Assembly (NCBI RefSeq): GCF_003259365.1
Contig: NZ_QLLY01000010.1
Location: 285,859-349,858, forward strand
Reading direction: 5' to 3'
DNA from: Streptomyces sp. PsTaAH-137
GTDB lineage: Bacteria; Actinomycetota; Actinomycetes; Streptomycetales; Streptomycetaceae
DNA: 64,000 bases
Positions within the stretch are counted from its first letter, which is position 1; every line of letters starts with the position of its first letter. The translations under genes and the position numbers were made by a program. The notes beneath the pieces were generated by a model. It was not told the origin of the DNA and did not search any database. It saw nothing but the letters and a program-made list of their open reading frames with translations. Below, one piece after another: positions 6,535 to 14,236 of this stretch.

Positions 6535-7515
6535 CTACGGCTCGACGACGACTTCCTGGGCCGCCGCCGTGGTCTCCGCGAGGAGCGGGGCGTCGACCGG
6601 CACGTTCCGCTTCACCAGCGCCAGCGCGATCGGGCCCAGCTCGTGGTGGCGTACGGACGTCGTGACGAAGCCGATCTTACGGCCCTCGGTGCCGTCGGCG
6701 GCGAGCCGCACCTCGGCGCCGTGGGCCGGCAGGTGCACCTCGCTGCCGTCGAGGTGCAGGAAGACGAGGCGGCGGGGCGGCTTGCCGAGGTTCTGGACGC
6801 GGGCGACGGTCTCCTGCCCGCGGTAGCAGCCCTTCTGCAGGTGCACGGCGCTGCCGATCCAGCCCAGCTCGTGCGGGATGGTGCGGTGGTCGGTCTCGAA
6901 GCCGAGGCGCGGGCGGTGCTGCTCGACCCGGAGCGCCTCGTACGCGAGGAGGCCGACGGCGGGCCCGTGCTCGGCCGCGTAGGACTCCAGGTCGGCACGG
7001 GGCAGGAACAGGTCGCGGCCGTGCGCCGTCTCGCGCACCGCGGCCCCGTCGGGCACCGGGGCGAGGGAACCGGCCGGCAGGTGCACGACCGCGAACTCGG
7101 CGGTCCGGTCGGCGACCTCGACCCGGTAGAAGAACTTCATGGACTCCAGGTACGCGAGGAGCGCCTCCTGGGTGCCGGGCTCCACGTGCGCCCACGTGGT
7201 CGTGCCGTCGTCCACCAGGTACAGGGCGTGCTCGACGTGCCCGTTGGCGGAGAGGATCAGCGCTTCCGTGGCCCGGCCCGCCGGCAGGTCGCTGACGTGC
7301 TGGGTGAGCAGCAGGTGCAGCCAGCTCAGCCGGTCGTCACCGGTGACGGCGATGACACCGCGGTGCGAGAGGTCGACGACGCCGGATCCGTCGGCGAGGG
7401 AACGCTGCTCGCGGAACAGGTCGCCGTAGTGGGCGGCGACGCCTTCGTCCACGCCCTCGCCGGGGACGGCGCCGGGGAGGGTCAGCAGAGGGCTGCTCGG
7501 TGAAAGTCGCTGCAT
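6535..7515 (-). CDS. ygfZ: YgfZ/GcvT-like folate-binding protein
   Basis: A 326-residue protein of the folate-binding YgfZ family, related to the T protein of glycine cleavage. The family motif K-G-C-Y-x-G-Q-E is present as KGCYRGQE. In other bacteria YgfZ helps maintain certain iron-sulfur enzymes by a tetrahydrofolate-dependent step. I use the ATG at 7515, since the preceding 18 codons of the open frame carry no family sequence; no strong ribosome site is seen. The gene lies 34 bases downstream of nur on the same strand and may be cotranscribed. Confidence 0.9.
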   Translation of the reverse strand: MQRLSPSSPLLTLPGAVPGEGVDEGVAAHYGDLFREQRSLADGSGVVDLSHRGVIAVTGDDRLSWLHLLLTQHVSDLPAGRATEALILSANGHVEHALYLVDDGTTTWAHVEPGTQEALLAYLESMKFFYRVEVADRTAEFAVVHLPAGSLAPVPDGAAVRETAHGRDLFLPRADLESYAAEHGPAVGLLAYEALRVEQHRPRLGFETDHRTIPHELGWIGSAVHLQKGCYRGQETVARVQNLGKPPRRLVFLHLDGSEVHLPAHGAEVRLAADGTEGRKIGFVTTSVRHHELGPIALALVKRNVPVDAPLLAETTAAAQEVVVEP

Positions 7516-7549
7516 GTTCACACACACTACGACGAGCGGGCGGACGCGC

Positions 7550-7987
7550 TTATTCCTGCGTCCCCGCACGGCGGTCGGTGCACTTCTCGCACCGGCCGAA
7601 GATCGCGAAGTGCTTCAGATCGGTGTCGAAGCCGAACTCGGAGCGCAGCTTGTCGGTGAACTCGCGGGCCACGTCGACATCGGCCTCGATGACGCTCGTG
7701 CAGTCCCGGCACACCAGGTGGAGGTGGTGGTGCCGGTCGGCGAGGTGGTACGTGGGTGCGCCGTGGCCCAGATGCGCGTGGCTGACGAGCCCGAGCTCCT
7801 CCAGGAGCTCCAGGGTCCGGTAGACCGTGGAGATGTTGACCCCCGACGCCGTCCTGCGCACTTCGCTCAGGATGTCGTCGGGGGTCGCGTGTTCGAGGGT
7901 GTCCACGGCTTCGAGGACAAGCTGTCGCTGCGGCGTCAGCCGGTAGCCGCGCTGCCTCAGGTCGCTCTTCCAGTCGGTGCTCACCAC
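7550..7987 (-). CDS. nur: Nur, nickel-responsive Fur-family repressor
   Basis: A 145-residue Fur-family protein nearly identical, as I remember it, to S. coelicolor Nur. The metal-site histidines fall at the positions described there: H33, H86, H88, H90 for the M site and H70, H72, H126 for the nickel site. Winged helix is N-terminal (LTPQRQLVLEAV; ISTVYRTLELLEELGLV) and the dimerisation domain follows with CRDC and CEKC pairs. With nickel, Nur represses sodF and nickel uptake genes. Two GTG codons (7987, 7984) could start it. The neighbouring nitrobindin-like gene supports the assignment. Confidence 0.95.
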   Translation of the reverse strand: MVSTDWKSDLRQRGYRLTPQRQLVLEAVDTLEHATPDDILSEVRRTASGVNISTVYRTLELLEELGLVSHAHLGHGAPTYHLADRHHHLHLVCRDCTSVIEADVDVAREFTDKLRSEFGFDTDLKHFAIFGRCEKCTDRRAGTQE

Positions 7988-8001
7988 ACCGACGAGTCTA
8001 T

Positions 8002-8076
8002 GACTACTTGGAAAAAGCGGTGACTGCTTGAGCGGCGGACCACTTGAGGACCGACTGCTTGAGGGCCGACTACTTG
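8002..8076. repeat. five GAC(T/C)(A/G)CTTG repeats upstream of nur
   Basis: Nine-base copies begin at 8002, 8022, 8038, 8053 and 8068 (spacings 20, 16, 15, 15). The last covers the stop codon of the nitrobindin-like gene and the first is 15 bases from the nur start, so the array fills the nur promoter region. It does not resemble the TTGCAA-type Nur box I know. Origin may be local slippage or a binding array. Confidence 0.6.
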
Positions 8077-8642
8077 AAGAAGGCGATGCCGTCGTCCGGC
8101 ATTTCCGGGAGGTTGCGCGCCATCTCGGCGACCTCCTCCGGGGAGACGACCTTCTTCAGCTGGGCCGACATGTAGGGGCGCAGCGGGACCTCGGGGGTCT
8201 GCTTCTCGCCGACCCACATGAGGTCGCTCTTCACGTAGCCGTAGAGCCGCTTGCCACCGCTGTACGGGCCCGAGGCCCCGGTGCGGGCGACGGCGTCCGT
8301 CGCGAGGTCGATCTGCGGCTTCTTGTCGGCCAGCTCGCCGTACCAGACCTCGACGACACCGTCGTCGCGGACCATGACGACGTCGACCTTGCGGTCCTTG
8401 CCGACGCGCCAGAAGCCGGACTCCGACTCCAGCGGCTTCACCTTGTTGCCCTCGCTGTCGAGGATCCAGGTGTGCGAGTGGTACTCCAGGAAGTCCCGCC
8501 CGTCGTGGGTGAAGGAGACCTCCTGGCCGAAGTTGGCCTTCTCGGCGCCCGGGAAATCGGTGACACCCGCGCCCGCCCAGTTGCCCAGGAGGAACGCGAG
8601 GGGAACGAGGTCGGGGTGCAGGTCCGACGGGATCTGGATCAT
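8070..8642 (-). CDS. nitrobindin-family (FABP-like) heme-binding protein
   Basis: A 190-residue protein of the nitrobindin / DUF1794 family, a ten-stranded beta barrel that holds ferric heme in its best-known members and handles nitric oxide or peroxynitrite. Supporting features are the start HPDLVPLAFLLGNWAGAG, typical of the family's GxWxGxG strand, and the later E-x-G-FWRVG and VEVWYGEL strands. The conserved axial histidine is expected near the C-terminus in known proteins; I could not place it with certainty here. It lies directly upstream of nur, as in other streptomycetes. Confidence 0.82.
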   Translation of the reverse strand: MIQIPSDLHPDLVPLAFLLGNWAGAGVTDFPGAEKANFGQEVSFTHDGRDFLEYHSHTWILDSEGNKVKPLESESGFWRVGKDRKVDVVMVRDDGVVEVWYGELADKKPQIDLATDAVARTGASGPYSGGKRLYGYVKSDLMWVGEKQTPEVPLRPYMSAQLKKVVSPEEVAEMARNLPEMPDDGIAFFK

Positions 8643-8667
8643 GGAGTGCTCAATCAGGTGGGGTAGG

Positions 8668-8769
8668 TCAGCGCTGGCCCTGGTACAGCTTCTTCACGGT
8701 CAGACCGGCGAAGGCGAGGACGCCGACGCAGACCAGGACGAGCAGAGCGGAGAAGAAAGCCTCAAGCAC
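8668..8769 (-). CDS. 33-residue single-helix membrane peptide
   Basis: A tiny gene starting GTG at 8769 after GAGGAG. The product is one hydrophobic helix (about residues 5-23) followed by TVKKLYQGQR, a basic tail that should face the cytoplasm. It ends 26 bases before the nitrobindin-like gene and shares its strand. A longer open frame exists upstream but lacks any coding character. The clean hydrophobic segment and good ribosome site support it; no function known. Confidence 0.6.
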   Translation of the reverse strand: MLEAFFSALLVLVCVGVLAFAGLTVKKLYQGQR

Positions 8770-8854
8770 GGGGTGCTCCTCGGTGAGCGGAACGTATGCG
8801 GATACAGAGCCGGGCCCCACTGTAGTCGGGTGGGGCCCGGCGCACTCGGCGAGG

Positions 8855-9769
8855 TCAGCCGAGCAGCTGGTTCTGCAACGCGAGGGTCTGCCGGAACGGG
8901 ACGGCGCCGGCATGCCCGTCGTCCGACTGCACCACCAGGGCCAGCACGTCACCGGCCTCCACGTACGCGTACCGGACGCGTTCCTTCCCGTACGGCTTCT
9001 GCTCGCCGTAGACGTACAGATGGGTGTGCGGCACCGCGAAGGCGTTGCCCCCGAGCGAGTAGTCCCGCTCGGCCTTCGGGGCCCCGGTCAAGGTCGCCAG
9101 GCCCGTGACCAGCTGCGTGCGGTACTCGCGGGCGAACGCACCCGTGTTGAACCGCAGCAGGTAGACGCTGGTGCGCGTGCCGTCGGGCATGGTCCAGCCG
9201 CGCGCCGCGATGTGCCGCAGGCCGCCGTCCTTCAGGGCCTGGGCGAGATCGCCCCGCCCGTCCTTCTCGTACGTCTTCAGGTACGTGGCCGTGGGCAGCC
9301 AGCCGTCCTTGCCGGCCAGCGCCTTGTCCTCCCGGGCCCCTTCGGGCGCGGGCAGGACCAGCTCGCGCAGGTCGGCGAAGTGCTCCTCGCGGAGATTGCC
9401 CTCGGCGAACGCGGCGGGGGCGTCCTTCGGCAGCGGCGGCCGGACGATCTCCGGGTACTCCCAGCGGCCGTCGCTCTTCGTGGCCAGCCCCGGCAGGTCC
9501 CCGCGCTTCTGCTCGGTGACCCCGTAGGCGACCCCGGCACCGACGGCCGCGAACACGACGACGGCCGCGGTCCAGCGCAGCGCGGCCCGCAGGACCCGCC
9601 GGTCCTTCTTGACGGCGGGCGGGGGCGGGACCGGGTCCGGGTAGACCGGCGGGTGCGACGGCGGGGCCGGGAACCGGTTCGCGGGCTGCTCCGCGGACGC
9701 GGCCTCGTCGGCGGGCCGCTCCGTGGACCGGCCCGGCTCCGTGGACTGGTCTGTCGGCTGGGACGTCAT
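8855..9769 (-). CDS. membrane-anchored extracellular protein, tandem paralog C
   Basis: A 304-residue protein: a proline-rich cytoplasmic leader, basic KKDRR, one membrane helix at about residues 65-85, then an exported domain. That domain begins with a LRELVLPAPEG segment like those in the two upstream neighbours (LRKLLVPRPSG; MKRLLPMPDG) and ends with ALVVQSDDGHA and a short helix. The three genes overlap end to start by four bases (ATGA here), so they form one operon of diverged duplicates. Family not recognised; the exported domain may sense or bind something at the cell surface. Confidence 0.8.
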   Translation of the reverse strand: MTSQPTDQSTEPGRSTERPADEAASAEQPANRFPAPPSHPPVYPDPVPPPPAVKKDRRVLRAALRWTAAVVVFAAVGAGVAYGVTEQKRGDLPGLATKSDGRWEYPEIVRPPLPKDAPAAFAEGNLREEHFADLRELVLPAPEGAREDKALAGKDGWLPTATYLKTYEKDGRGDLAQALKDGGLRHIAARGWTMPDGTRTSVYLLRFNTGAFAREYRTQLVTGLATLTGAPKAERDYSLGGNAFAVPHTHLYVYGEQKPYGKERVRYAYVEAGDVLALVVQSDDGHAGAVPFRQTLALQNQLLG

Positions 9770-10569
9770 ACGAGCTCCCCCCGTGACGCGATGTGGTCGA
9801 GCTGCTGGGCCAGCAGATCGGCGACGGCCTTGCTGTCGATGGAGGCCGGGCCGTACGCGGTGACGGAGACCAGGAGGTCGTCCTGGTACGCGCTGCACGT
9901 CAGCAGATCGAGCTTGGTCTCCTTGTCGCGGGGCGCGCGGAAGCAGTCCGCGTTGCGGTGCCCCTTGACCTTCGGGCCCTTGCCGAAGACGCCGAGCTCC
10001 CGCAGGAACTCGGAGTGGAACTCCTTGATGTCCCGGCCCGCCTGCCGGTTCTGGATCTCGGCGAGCTGGGTCTCGACGACGAGGTCGTAGGAGTCGGCGG
10101 AGTAGCTGCGCACCGCCAGGCCCTTCAGCTTCAGCCGGTCGATCGACTTGTGCTGGGCCTCGCGCTGGCGGGACGGCAGGTTGTCGGCGCTCTTCTTGAA
10201 GCGGTCCGTCGCCTCCTTGCCGGTGATCACCTGCTCGTTGCCGAACTCGTCGATGTCGGGCCCGGGGCTGTAGCCGTCGGGCATCGGCAGCAGCCGCTTC
10301 ATCAGGTCCTCGTCGGCGGAACCGGCCTTGCGCTGCTTGTCCTGCTCGGGCTTGCCCCACACCTTGGCGTGCACGGTGCGGTCGGCGTCGTTCACCTTCA
10401 TCGCGGTGAAGCCGACACCGCCGGCCACGGCGAGCACGACGACGGCGGCGACCGCCACGGCGGGCCAGCGACGGCGACGGCGGGGCTGCGGCTCCGGCTG
10501 CTGCGCCTCGGGCTGCTGGTGCGCCTGGGGCTGCTCCTGCGCCTCGGGCGCCGGGGAGTGGTCGCTCAC
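9766..10569 (-). CDS. membrane-anchored extracellular protein, tandem paralog B
   Basis: A 267-residue protein with a glutamine/proline-rich N-terminus, RRRRR, a membrane helix at about residues 37-57 and an exported domain. The domain contains LMKRLLPMPDGYSPGP, two cysteines about 18 residues apart (DCFRAPR, TCSAY) that could form a disulfide, and ends LLAQQLDHI. GTG at 10569 overlaps the stop of the upstream gene (GTGA), and its own stop overlaps the next ATG. Middle gene of the three-gene operon; function unknown. Confidence 0.8.
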   Translation of the reverse strand: MSDHSPAPEAQEQPQAHQQPEAQQPEPQPRRRRRWPAVAVAAVVVLAVAGGVGFTAMKVNDADRTVHAKVWGKPEQDKQRKAGSADEDLMKRLLPMPDGYSPGPDIDEFGNEQVITGKEATDRFKKSADNLPSRQREAQHKSIDRLKLKGLAVRSYSADSYDLVVETQLAEIQNRQAGRDIKEFHSEFLRELGVFGKGPKVKGHRNADCFRAPRDKETKLDLLTCSAYQDDLLVSVTAYGPASIDSKAVADLLAQQLDHIASRGELV

Positions 10570-11369
10570 AGGCGCTCCAACTGCCGCTTTGCGAGATCCA
10601 TCGCGGACTTCTTCGGGATCGGCTTGGTGTCGTACATCCAGATGTCCATCACCACGTCGCCGCGGGCCGCCAGCGAGTGGGACTTGTACAGCGGCAGATA
10701 GCCGGCCTTGGTCTCCGGCCGGTCGTAGACGTAGACGCGGCCCTCGGCGCTGCCGGGCACGGGCTCGCCGCCGTTGCCGGCGTCGTCGGCGGAGTAGTCG
10801 CCCTGCACGCTGACGTAGTCCTGGGCGGCGAGCCGCTCGGTCTCGCGGTACTGGATGAGGCTGACCGTCGTCATGGACTGGCCGCGCTCCCAGGCGACGG
10901 TCGCGGCCCGCCGGAAGGATTCGTCGGACAGGTTGCGGAACGCCCTGGCCGGTTCCTCGAAGTCCGCGGCGAACCCGTACTGGTCGATCCAGCCCTGCTG
11001 GATGCCCGACGCCTTCTGGGCGCCGGAGGGCCGCGGCACCAGCAGCTTGCGCAGGTCGCCGTCGGTCCTGAGCCGCCGGTCCTGCGCCGCGGAGAGCGCC
11101 TCGGGGGCCTTGCCGCCCTTGGCCTGGGTGACCTTCTGCTGTGCGAGCGGCGGCAGCGGGTCGGGGTCGCGGTCCGCCTGCACGACGTAACCCGTGCACA
11201 GGCCCGCGACGACGCCGAGCACGGCGGCCGCGACGATCAGCGCGGGCGTGCGGCCACGTCCGCGCCGGGGTCTCTCCTCGGGCGGCGGGCCGGGCGGCGC
11301 GTCAGGCAGCGAATCCGGCGGCGAAGGCGCCGGTGGTGGCGCGATGTGTGGTGCTTGTTCGTGATCCAA
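10566..11369 (-). CDS. membrane-anchored extracellular protein, tandem paralog A
   Basis: First gene of the operon, 267 residues from a TTG at 11369 that sits a few bases after GGGGGG; other in-frame starts further upstream lack a ribosome site. Plan as in the neighbours: proline-rich leader, RRGRGR, a membrane helix (ALIVAAAVLGVVAGLCTGYV), then an exported domain with LRKLLVPRPSGAQ and VYVYDRPETKAGYLP. The start is somewhat uncertain. No family recognised. Confidence 0.75.
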   Translation of the reverse strand: MDHEQAPHIAPPPAPSPPDSLPDAPPGPPPEERPRRGRGRTPALIVAAAVLGVVAGLCTGYVVQADRDPDPLPPLAQQKVTQAKGGKAPEALSAAQDRRLRTDGDLRKLLVPRPSGAQKASGIQQGWIDQYGFAADFEEPARAFRNLSDESFRRAATVAWERGQSMTTVSLIQYRETERLAAQDYVSVQGDYSADDAGNGGEPVPGSAEGRVYVYDRPETKAGYLPLYKSHSLAARGDVVMDIWMYDTKPIPKKSAMDLAKRQLERL

Positions 11370-11470
11370 CAGGTCCCCCCACAGAACTCGAAGCGCGGAT
11401 TCCGTTCTCCGCGCGCACAGGAGACCCACAGCGATACTTGAAGGTTGCACGCACTCTGATCACGAAAGAG

Positions 11471-11737
11471 TCACCGTTGGTGCGGCGGCTTCTTCCCGTC
11501 CAGTTCGTCCCACCACTCGTCGGACTTCCGGTCGCCGGTGGGGTCGTCCCACCACCGGTCGTCGGGCCCGTGGCGGTTGGCGACGATGGCGGCGAAGGGC
11601 GGGATGACCATGGCGACGACGCACATGATCACGGCGGCGGGGACCGACCAGAGGCGTACGACGCCCCACGCCAGGACGAAGAGGGCGATGCAGACGCCCA
11701 TCATGGCGAAGTAGGCGTGCTTCCGCCGCGCGTACAT
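11471..11737 (-). CDS. DUF3099-type small membrane protein
   Basis: An 88-residue protein with two adjacent hydrophobic helices (about residues 8-27 and 32-51) and a C-terminal tail rich in tryptophan and acidic residues (RWWDDPTGDRK, EWWDEL). This fits the actinobacterial DUF3099 family of unknown role. The ATG at 11737 begins directly before a basic ARRKH stretch. It lies downstream of the sulfurtransferase/DUF1416 pair but is separated from it by a strong terminator. Confidence 0.78.
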   Translation of the reverse strand: MYARRKHAYFAMMGVCIALFVLAWGVVRLWSVPAAVIMCVVAMVIPPFAAIVANRHGPDDRWWDDPTGDRKSDEWWDELDGKKPPHQR

Positions 11738-11777
11738 GTCTCCAGCGTAAGCCTGCGTGCCGCGCCCCGGGCAAGCC

Positions 11778-11829
11778 GAAGGGCCGCACCCCGACCAGTG
11801 GCGTCCAACCCCCTGGGGTGCGGCCCTTC
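11778..11829 (-). terminator. terminator after the sulfurtransferase-DUF1416 operon
   Basis: Perfect 15-bp arms GAAGGGCCGCACCCC (11778-11792) and GGGGTGCGGCCCTTC (11815-11829) with a 22-base loop, 27 bases past the DUF1416 stop. Confidence 0.75.
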
Positions 11830-11855
11830 AGCCGCTGCGAGTGACCGCGCGTCGC

Positions 11856-12143
11856 TCAGACGGCGATCGCGACCTCCGCCAGCCCGCCCGTCTGGGCGAC
11901 GACCGTACGGTCCGCCGTGCCGCCCGGGACCAGCGCGCGCACGGTCCAGGTGCCCTCGGCCGCGTAGAAGCGGAACTGGCCCGTGGCCGAGGTCGGGACC
12001 TCGGCGGTGAACTCACCGGTCGAGTCGAGCAGACGGACGTAGCCCGTCACCGGCTCGCCGTCGCGGGTGACCTGACCCTGGATGGTGGTCTCGCCGGGCT
12101 TGATCGTCGAGGCGTCGGGGCCGCCGGCCTTCGCTCCACACAT
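11856..12143 (-). CDS. DUF1416 protein (sulfurtransferase partner)
   Basis: A 95-residue protein that fits the DUF1416 family: MCGAK start, then a beta-rich transthyretin-like domain (TTIQGQVTRDGEPVTGYVRLLD, GQFRFYAAEGTWTVRAL). In actinobacteria it almost always follows the thiosulfate sulfurtransferase gene, as here, 45 bases downstream. The cysteine at residue 2 is conserved in the family and could carry persulfide sulfur (inference). Function otherwise unknown. Confidence 0.88.
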   Translation of the reverse strand: MCGAKAGGPDASTIKPGETTIQGQVTRDGEPVTGYVRLLDSTGEFTAEVPTSATGQFRFYAAEGTWTVRALVPGGTADRTVVAQTGGLAEVAIAV

Positions 12144-12188
12144 GCTGAACTCCTAGATACGAGAGGTCGGTTGTCGAATGACCTGTGG

Positions 12189-13034
12189 TTACTTGTTGGC
12201 GCCGAGCTCGATCGGCACGCCGACGAGGGAGCCGTACTCGGTCCACGAGCCGTCGTAGTTCTTGACGTTCGTCTGGCCGAGCAGCTCGTGCAGCACGAAC
12301 CAGGTGAGCGCGGACCGCTCACCGATGCGGCAGTAGGCGATGGTGTCCTTGGCCAGGTCGACCTGCTCGTCCTCGTAGAGGGCCTTGAGCTCGTCGTCCG
12401 ACTTGAAGGTGCCGTCGTCGTTGGCGTTCTTCGACCACGGGATGTTGCGCGCGGAGGGGACGTGGCCCGGACGCTGCGACTGCTCCTGCGGGAGGTGGGC
12501 CGGGGCGAGCAGCTTGCCGGAGAACTCGTCGGGCGAGCGCACGTCGACCAGGTTCTGGCTGCCGATCGCGTTCACGACGTCGTCGCGGAAGGCGCGGATC
12601 GAGGTGTCCTGGGCCTTGGCCTTGTACTGCGTGGCCGGGCGGTTCGGGACCTGCGAGCCGTCGACCAGGTCGCGGGAGTCGAGCTCCCACTTCTTGCGGC
12701 CGCCGTCGAGGAGCTTGACGTCCTGGTGGCCGTAGAGCTTGAAGTACCAGAACGCGTAGGAGGCGAACCAGTTGTTGTTGCCGCCGTAGAGGACGACGGT
12801 CGTGTCGTTGGCGATGCCCTTCTTCGACAGCAGCTCCTCGAAGCCGGCCTGGTCGATGAAGTCACGGCGGACCGGGTCCTGGAGGTCCTTGGTCCAGTCG
12901 ATGCGGATCGCGTTCTTGATGTGGTTCTTGTCGTACGCGGACGTGTCTTCGTCCACCTCGACGATCGCCACGCTGTCGTTGTCGAGGTTGGCCTCGACCC
13001 AGTCGGCGTCGACCAGGACGTCGCTGCGGCTCAT
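12189..13034 (-). CDS. thiosulfate/3-mercaptopyruvate sulfurtransferase (double rhodanese)
   Basis: A 281-residue protein with two rhodanese domains. The C-terminal, active one holds the catalytic loop CRIGERS (about residues 233-239); the N-terminal one has no loop cysteine, as usual. It transfers sulfane sulfur from thiosulfate (or mercaptopyruvate) to acceptors such as cyanide or thiols. The ATG at 13034 follows GGAGGAAACAGC. A short cysteine-containing leader peptide upstream suggests that expression responds to cysteine supply. Forms an operon with the DUF1416 gene. Confidence 0.93.
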   Translation of the reverse strand: MSRSDVLVDADWVEANLDNDSVAIVEVDEDTSAYDKNHIKNAIRIDWTKDLQDPVRRDFIDQAGFEELLSKKGIANDTTVVLYGGNNNWFASYAFWYFKLYGHQDVKLLDGGRKKWELDSRDLVDGSQVPNRPATQYKAKAQDTSIRAFRDDVVNAIGSQNLVDVRSPDEFSGKLLAPAHLPQEQSQRPGHVPSARNIPWSKNANDDGTFKSDDELKALYEDEQVDLAKDTIAYCRIGERSALTWFVLHELLGQTNVKNYDGSWTEYGSLVGVPIELGANK

Positions 13035-13167
13035 GCTGTTTCCTCCGGGGCAGTTGCGGCAAGCATGCGGAACGAATGGGTGCGGATACGCACGGTGACC
13101 CCGAGTCGTTCGTTTCGCCTCAAGGGGTCGGGAAAGCGGGAGTGCGGCCGACGGCCGACCGCCCCGC

Positions 13168-13248
13168 TCAGGCGGTGCGACAGAGCATGGCGGCGACGCG
13201 GCACAGGTCTACTGCCCGCCGCTTCGTGAGATCCGCCTGTCGCTTCAT
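13168..13248 (-). CDS. 26-residue cysteine-type leader peptide
   Basis: A short reading frame starting ATG at 13248: MKRQADLTKRRAVDLCRVAA followed by MLCRTA. It matches the actinobacterial leader peptides (DLCRVA...LC) found before sulfur-assimilation and sulfurtransferase genes, where slow translation of cysteine codons is thought to change the downstream mRNA. On the minus strand a TACGAT -10 box lies 7 bases before the ATG and GTGACA 18 bases above it, so the message is nearly leaderless. It ends 133 bases before the sulfurtransferase start. Confidence 0.8.
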   Translation of the reverse strand: MKRQADLTKRRAVDLCRVAAMLCRTA

Positions 13249-13437
13249 GGGTCCGATCGTAAAGACGCAGCGGCGGTCGTGTCACCGGCGTGTCGAATAA
13301 TGAGACGAGATCGCCCGACATGTGAGATGACGTGTCTCCCGGACCCGCCACCGCCCGCCTCGGGGCGCACCGCGGCTCCGCTCACTCCTGCTGTGCGGAC
13401 AGGTCCGTCTCGCACTGCGGACGCCCGCCCTCCAGCC

Positions 13438-14166
13438 CTACCCGACGAGACGCAGGTCCGAACCCGTCACCGAGATTTCGATGCCGTCCTCGACCGCCTC
13501 GACCTTGTTCAGCTTGATGCCCGCGGGCAGGTTGTCGATGGCCTGCTGGAAGTCGGTGACCCCGCGCAGCGCCGATTCGCCCAGGTCGAAAGAGCCGATC
13601 TTCGGCAGGCTGTCGGCGCGCGCGGAGAGCTTGCCGCCGGTGACCTTGACGGCGCTGGTGACGGTGGGGCGCAGGGTGCCCAGCGGGGTCTTGACGGCGA
13701 TCGTCACCTTGACCTTGCTGTCGCCGCCGTACGCCAGGCCGTCGATCTGCGCGCTCACGCCGGGGGCGATCCGGGCGGGGCCCGCCTTGCGCACGGCCTT
13801 GAGGAGTTCGGCGTAGGAGACGCGCGCGGTGCCGGTGGCGGAGGCGGCGGTGGCCGAGCTGTAGCTGCTGTCGAACTTCACGCCGTGCATCTCGGCGTTC
13901 ATGTCCGCGATGCGGATGCTGCCGTCGGCGTTCTTCGCCTCGTAGTCCTCGATGCCGATCTTGACGTCGTCCAGGGTGCCGTCGGCGACCTGGGTCAGGA
14001 ACGGGAAGCCCTCGATCGACACGGAGGGGGTGCTCGCGAGGCTCTCGCTCTCGCGGATCTTGTCGGCGGCCTTGTTCTCGGCGATGTTGACCGCGACCCG
14101 GTCGGCGATCACGAACAGACCGCCGAGGATCACGACGAGGATCAGCAGTATTCGCAGTGCACGCAT
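13438..14166 (-). CDS. LmeA-like (DUF2993) phospholipid-binding protein 1
   Basis: A 242-residue protein: N-terminal membrane anchor (ALRILLILVVILGGLFVIAD), then a DUF2993 domain recognisable from SVSIEGFPFLTQVADGTLDDV. The mycobacterial member LmeA binds phospholipids and acts in lipomannan synthesis in the periplasm; here the role is unknown. The start at 14166 places the helix directly at the N-terminus; no clear ribosome site is seen. A second, larger DUF2993 protein is encoded at 23397-24689. Confidence 0.85.
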   Translation of the reverse strand: MRALRILLILVVILGGLFVIADRVAVNIAENKAADKIRESESLASTPSVSIEGFPFLTQVADGTLDDVKIGIEDYEAKNADGSIRIADMNAEMHGVKFDSSYSSATAASATGTARVSYAELLKAVRKAGPARIAPGVSAQIDGLAYGGDSKVKVTIAVKTPLGTLRPTVTSAVKVTGGKLSARADSLPKIGSFDLGESALRGVTDFQQAIDNLPAGIKLNKVEAVEDGIEISVTGSDLRLVG

Positions 14167-14236
14167 GTTCGGGAGGGTACGCGGGCAACCCATGACCCCG
14201 GGCCGATTCAAGCCCTCCCCCCAGGAGGGCCCGGCG

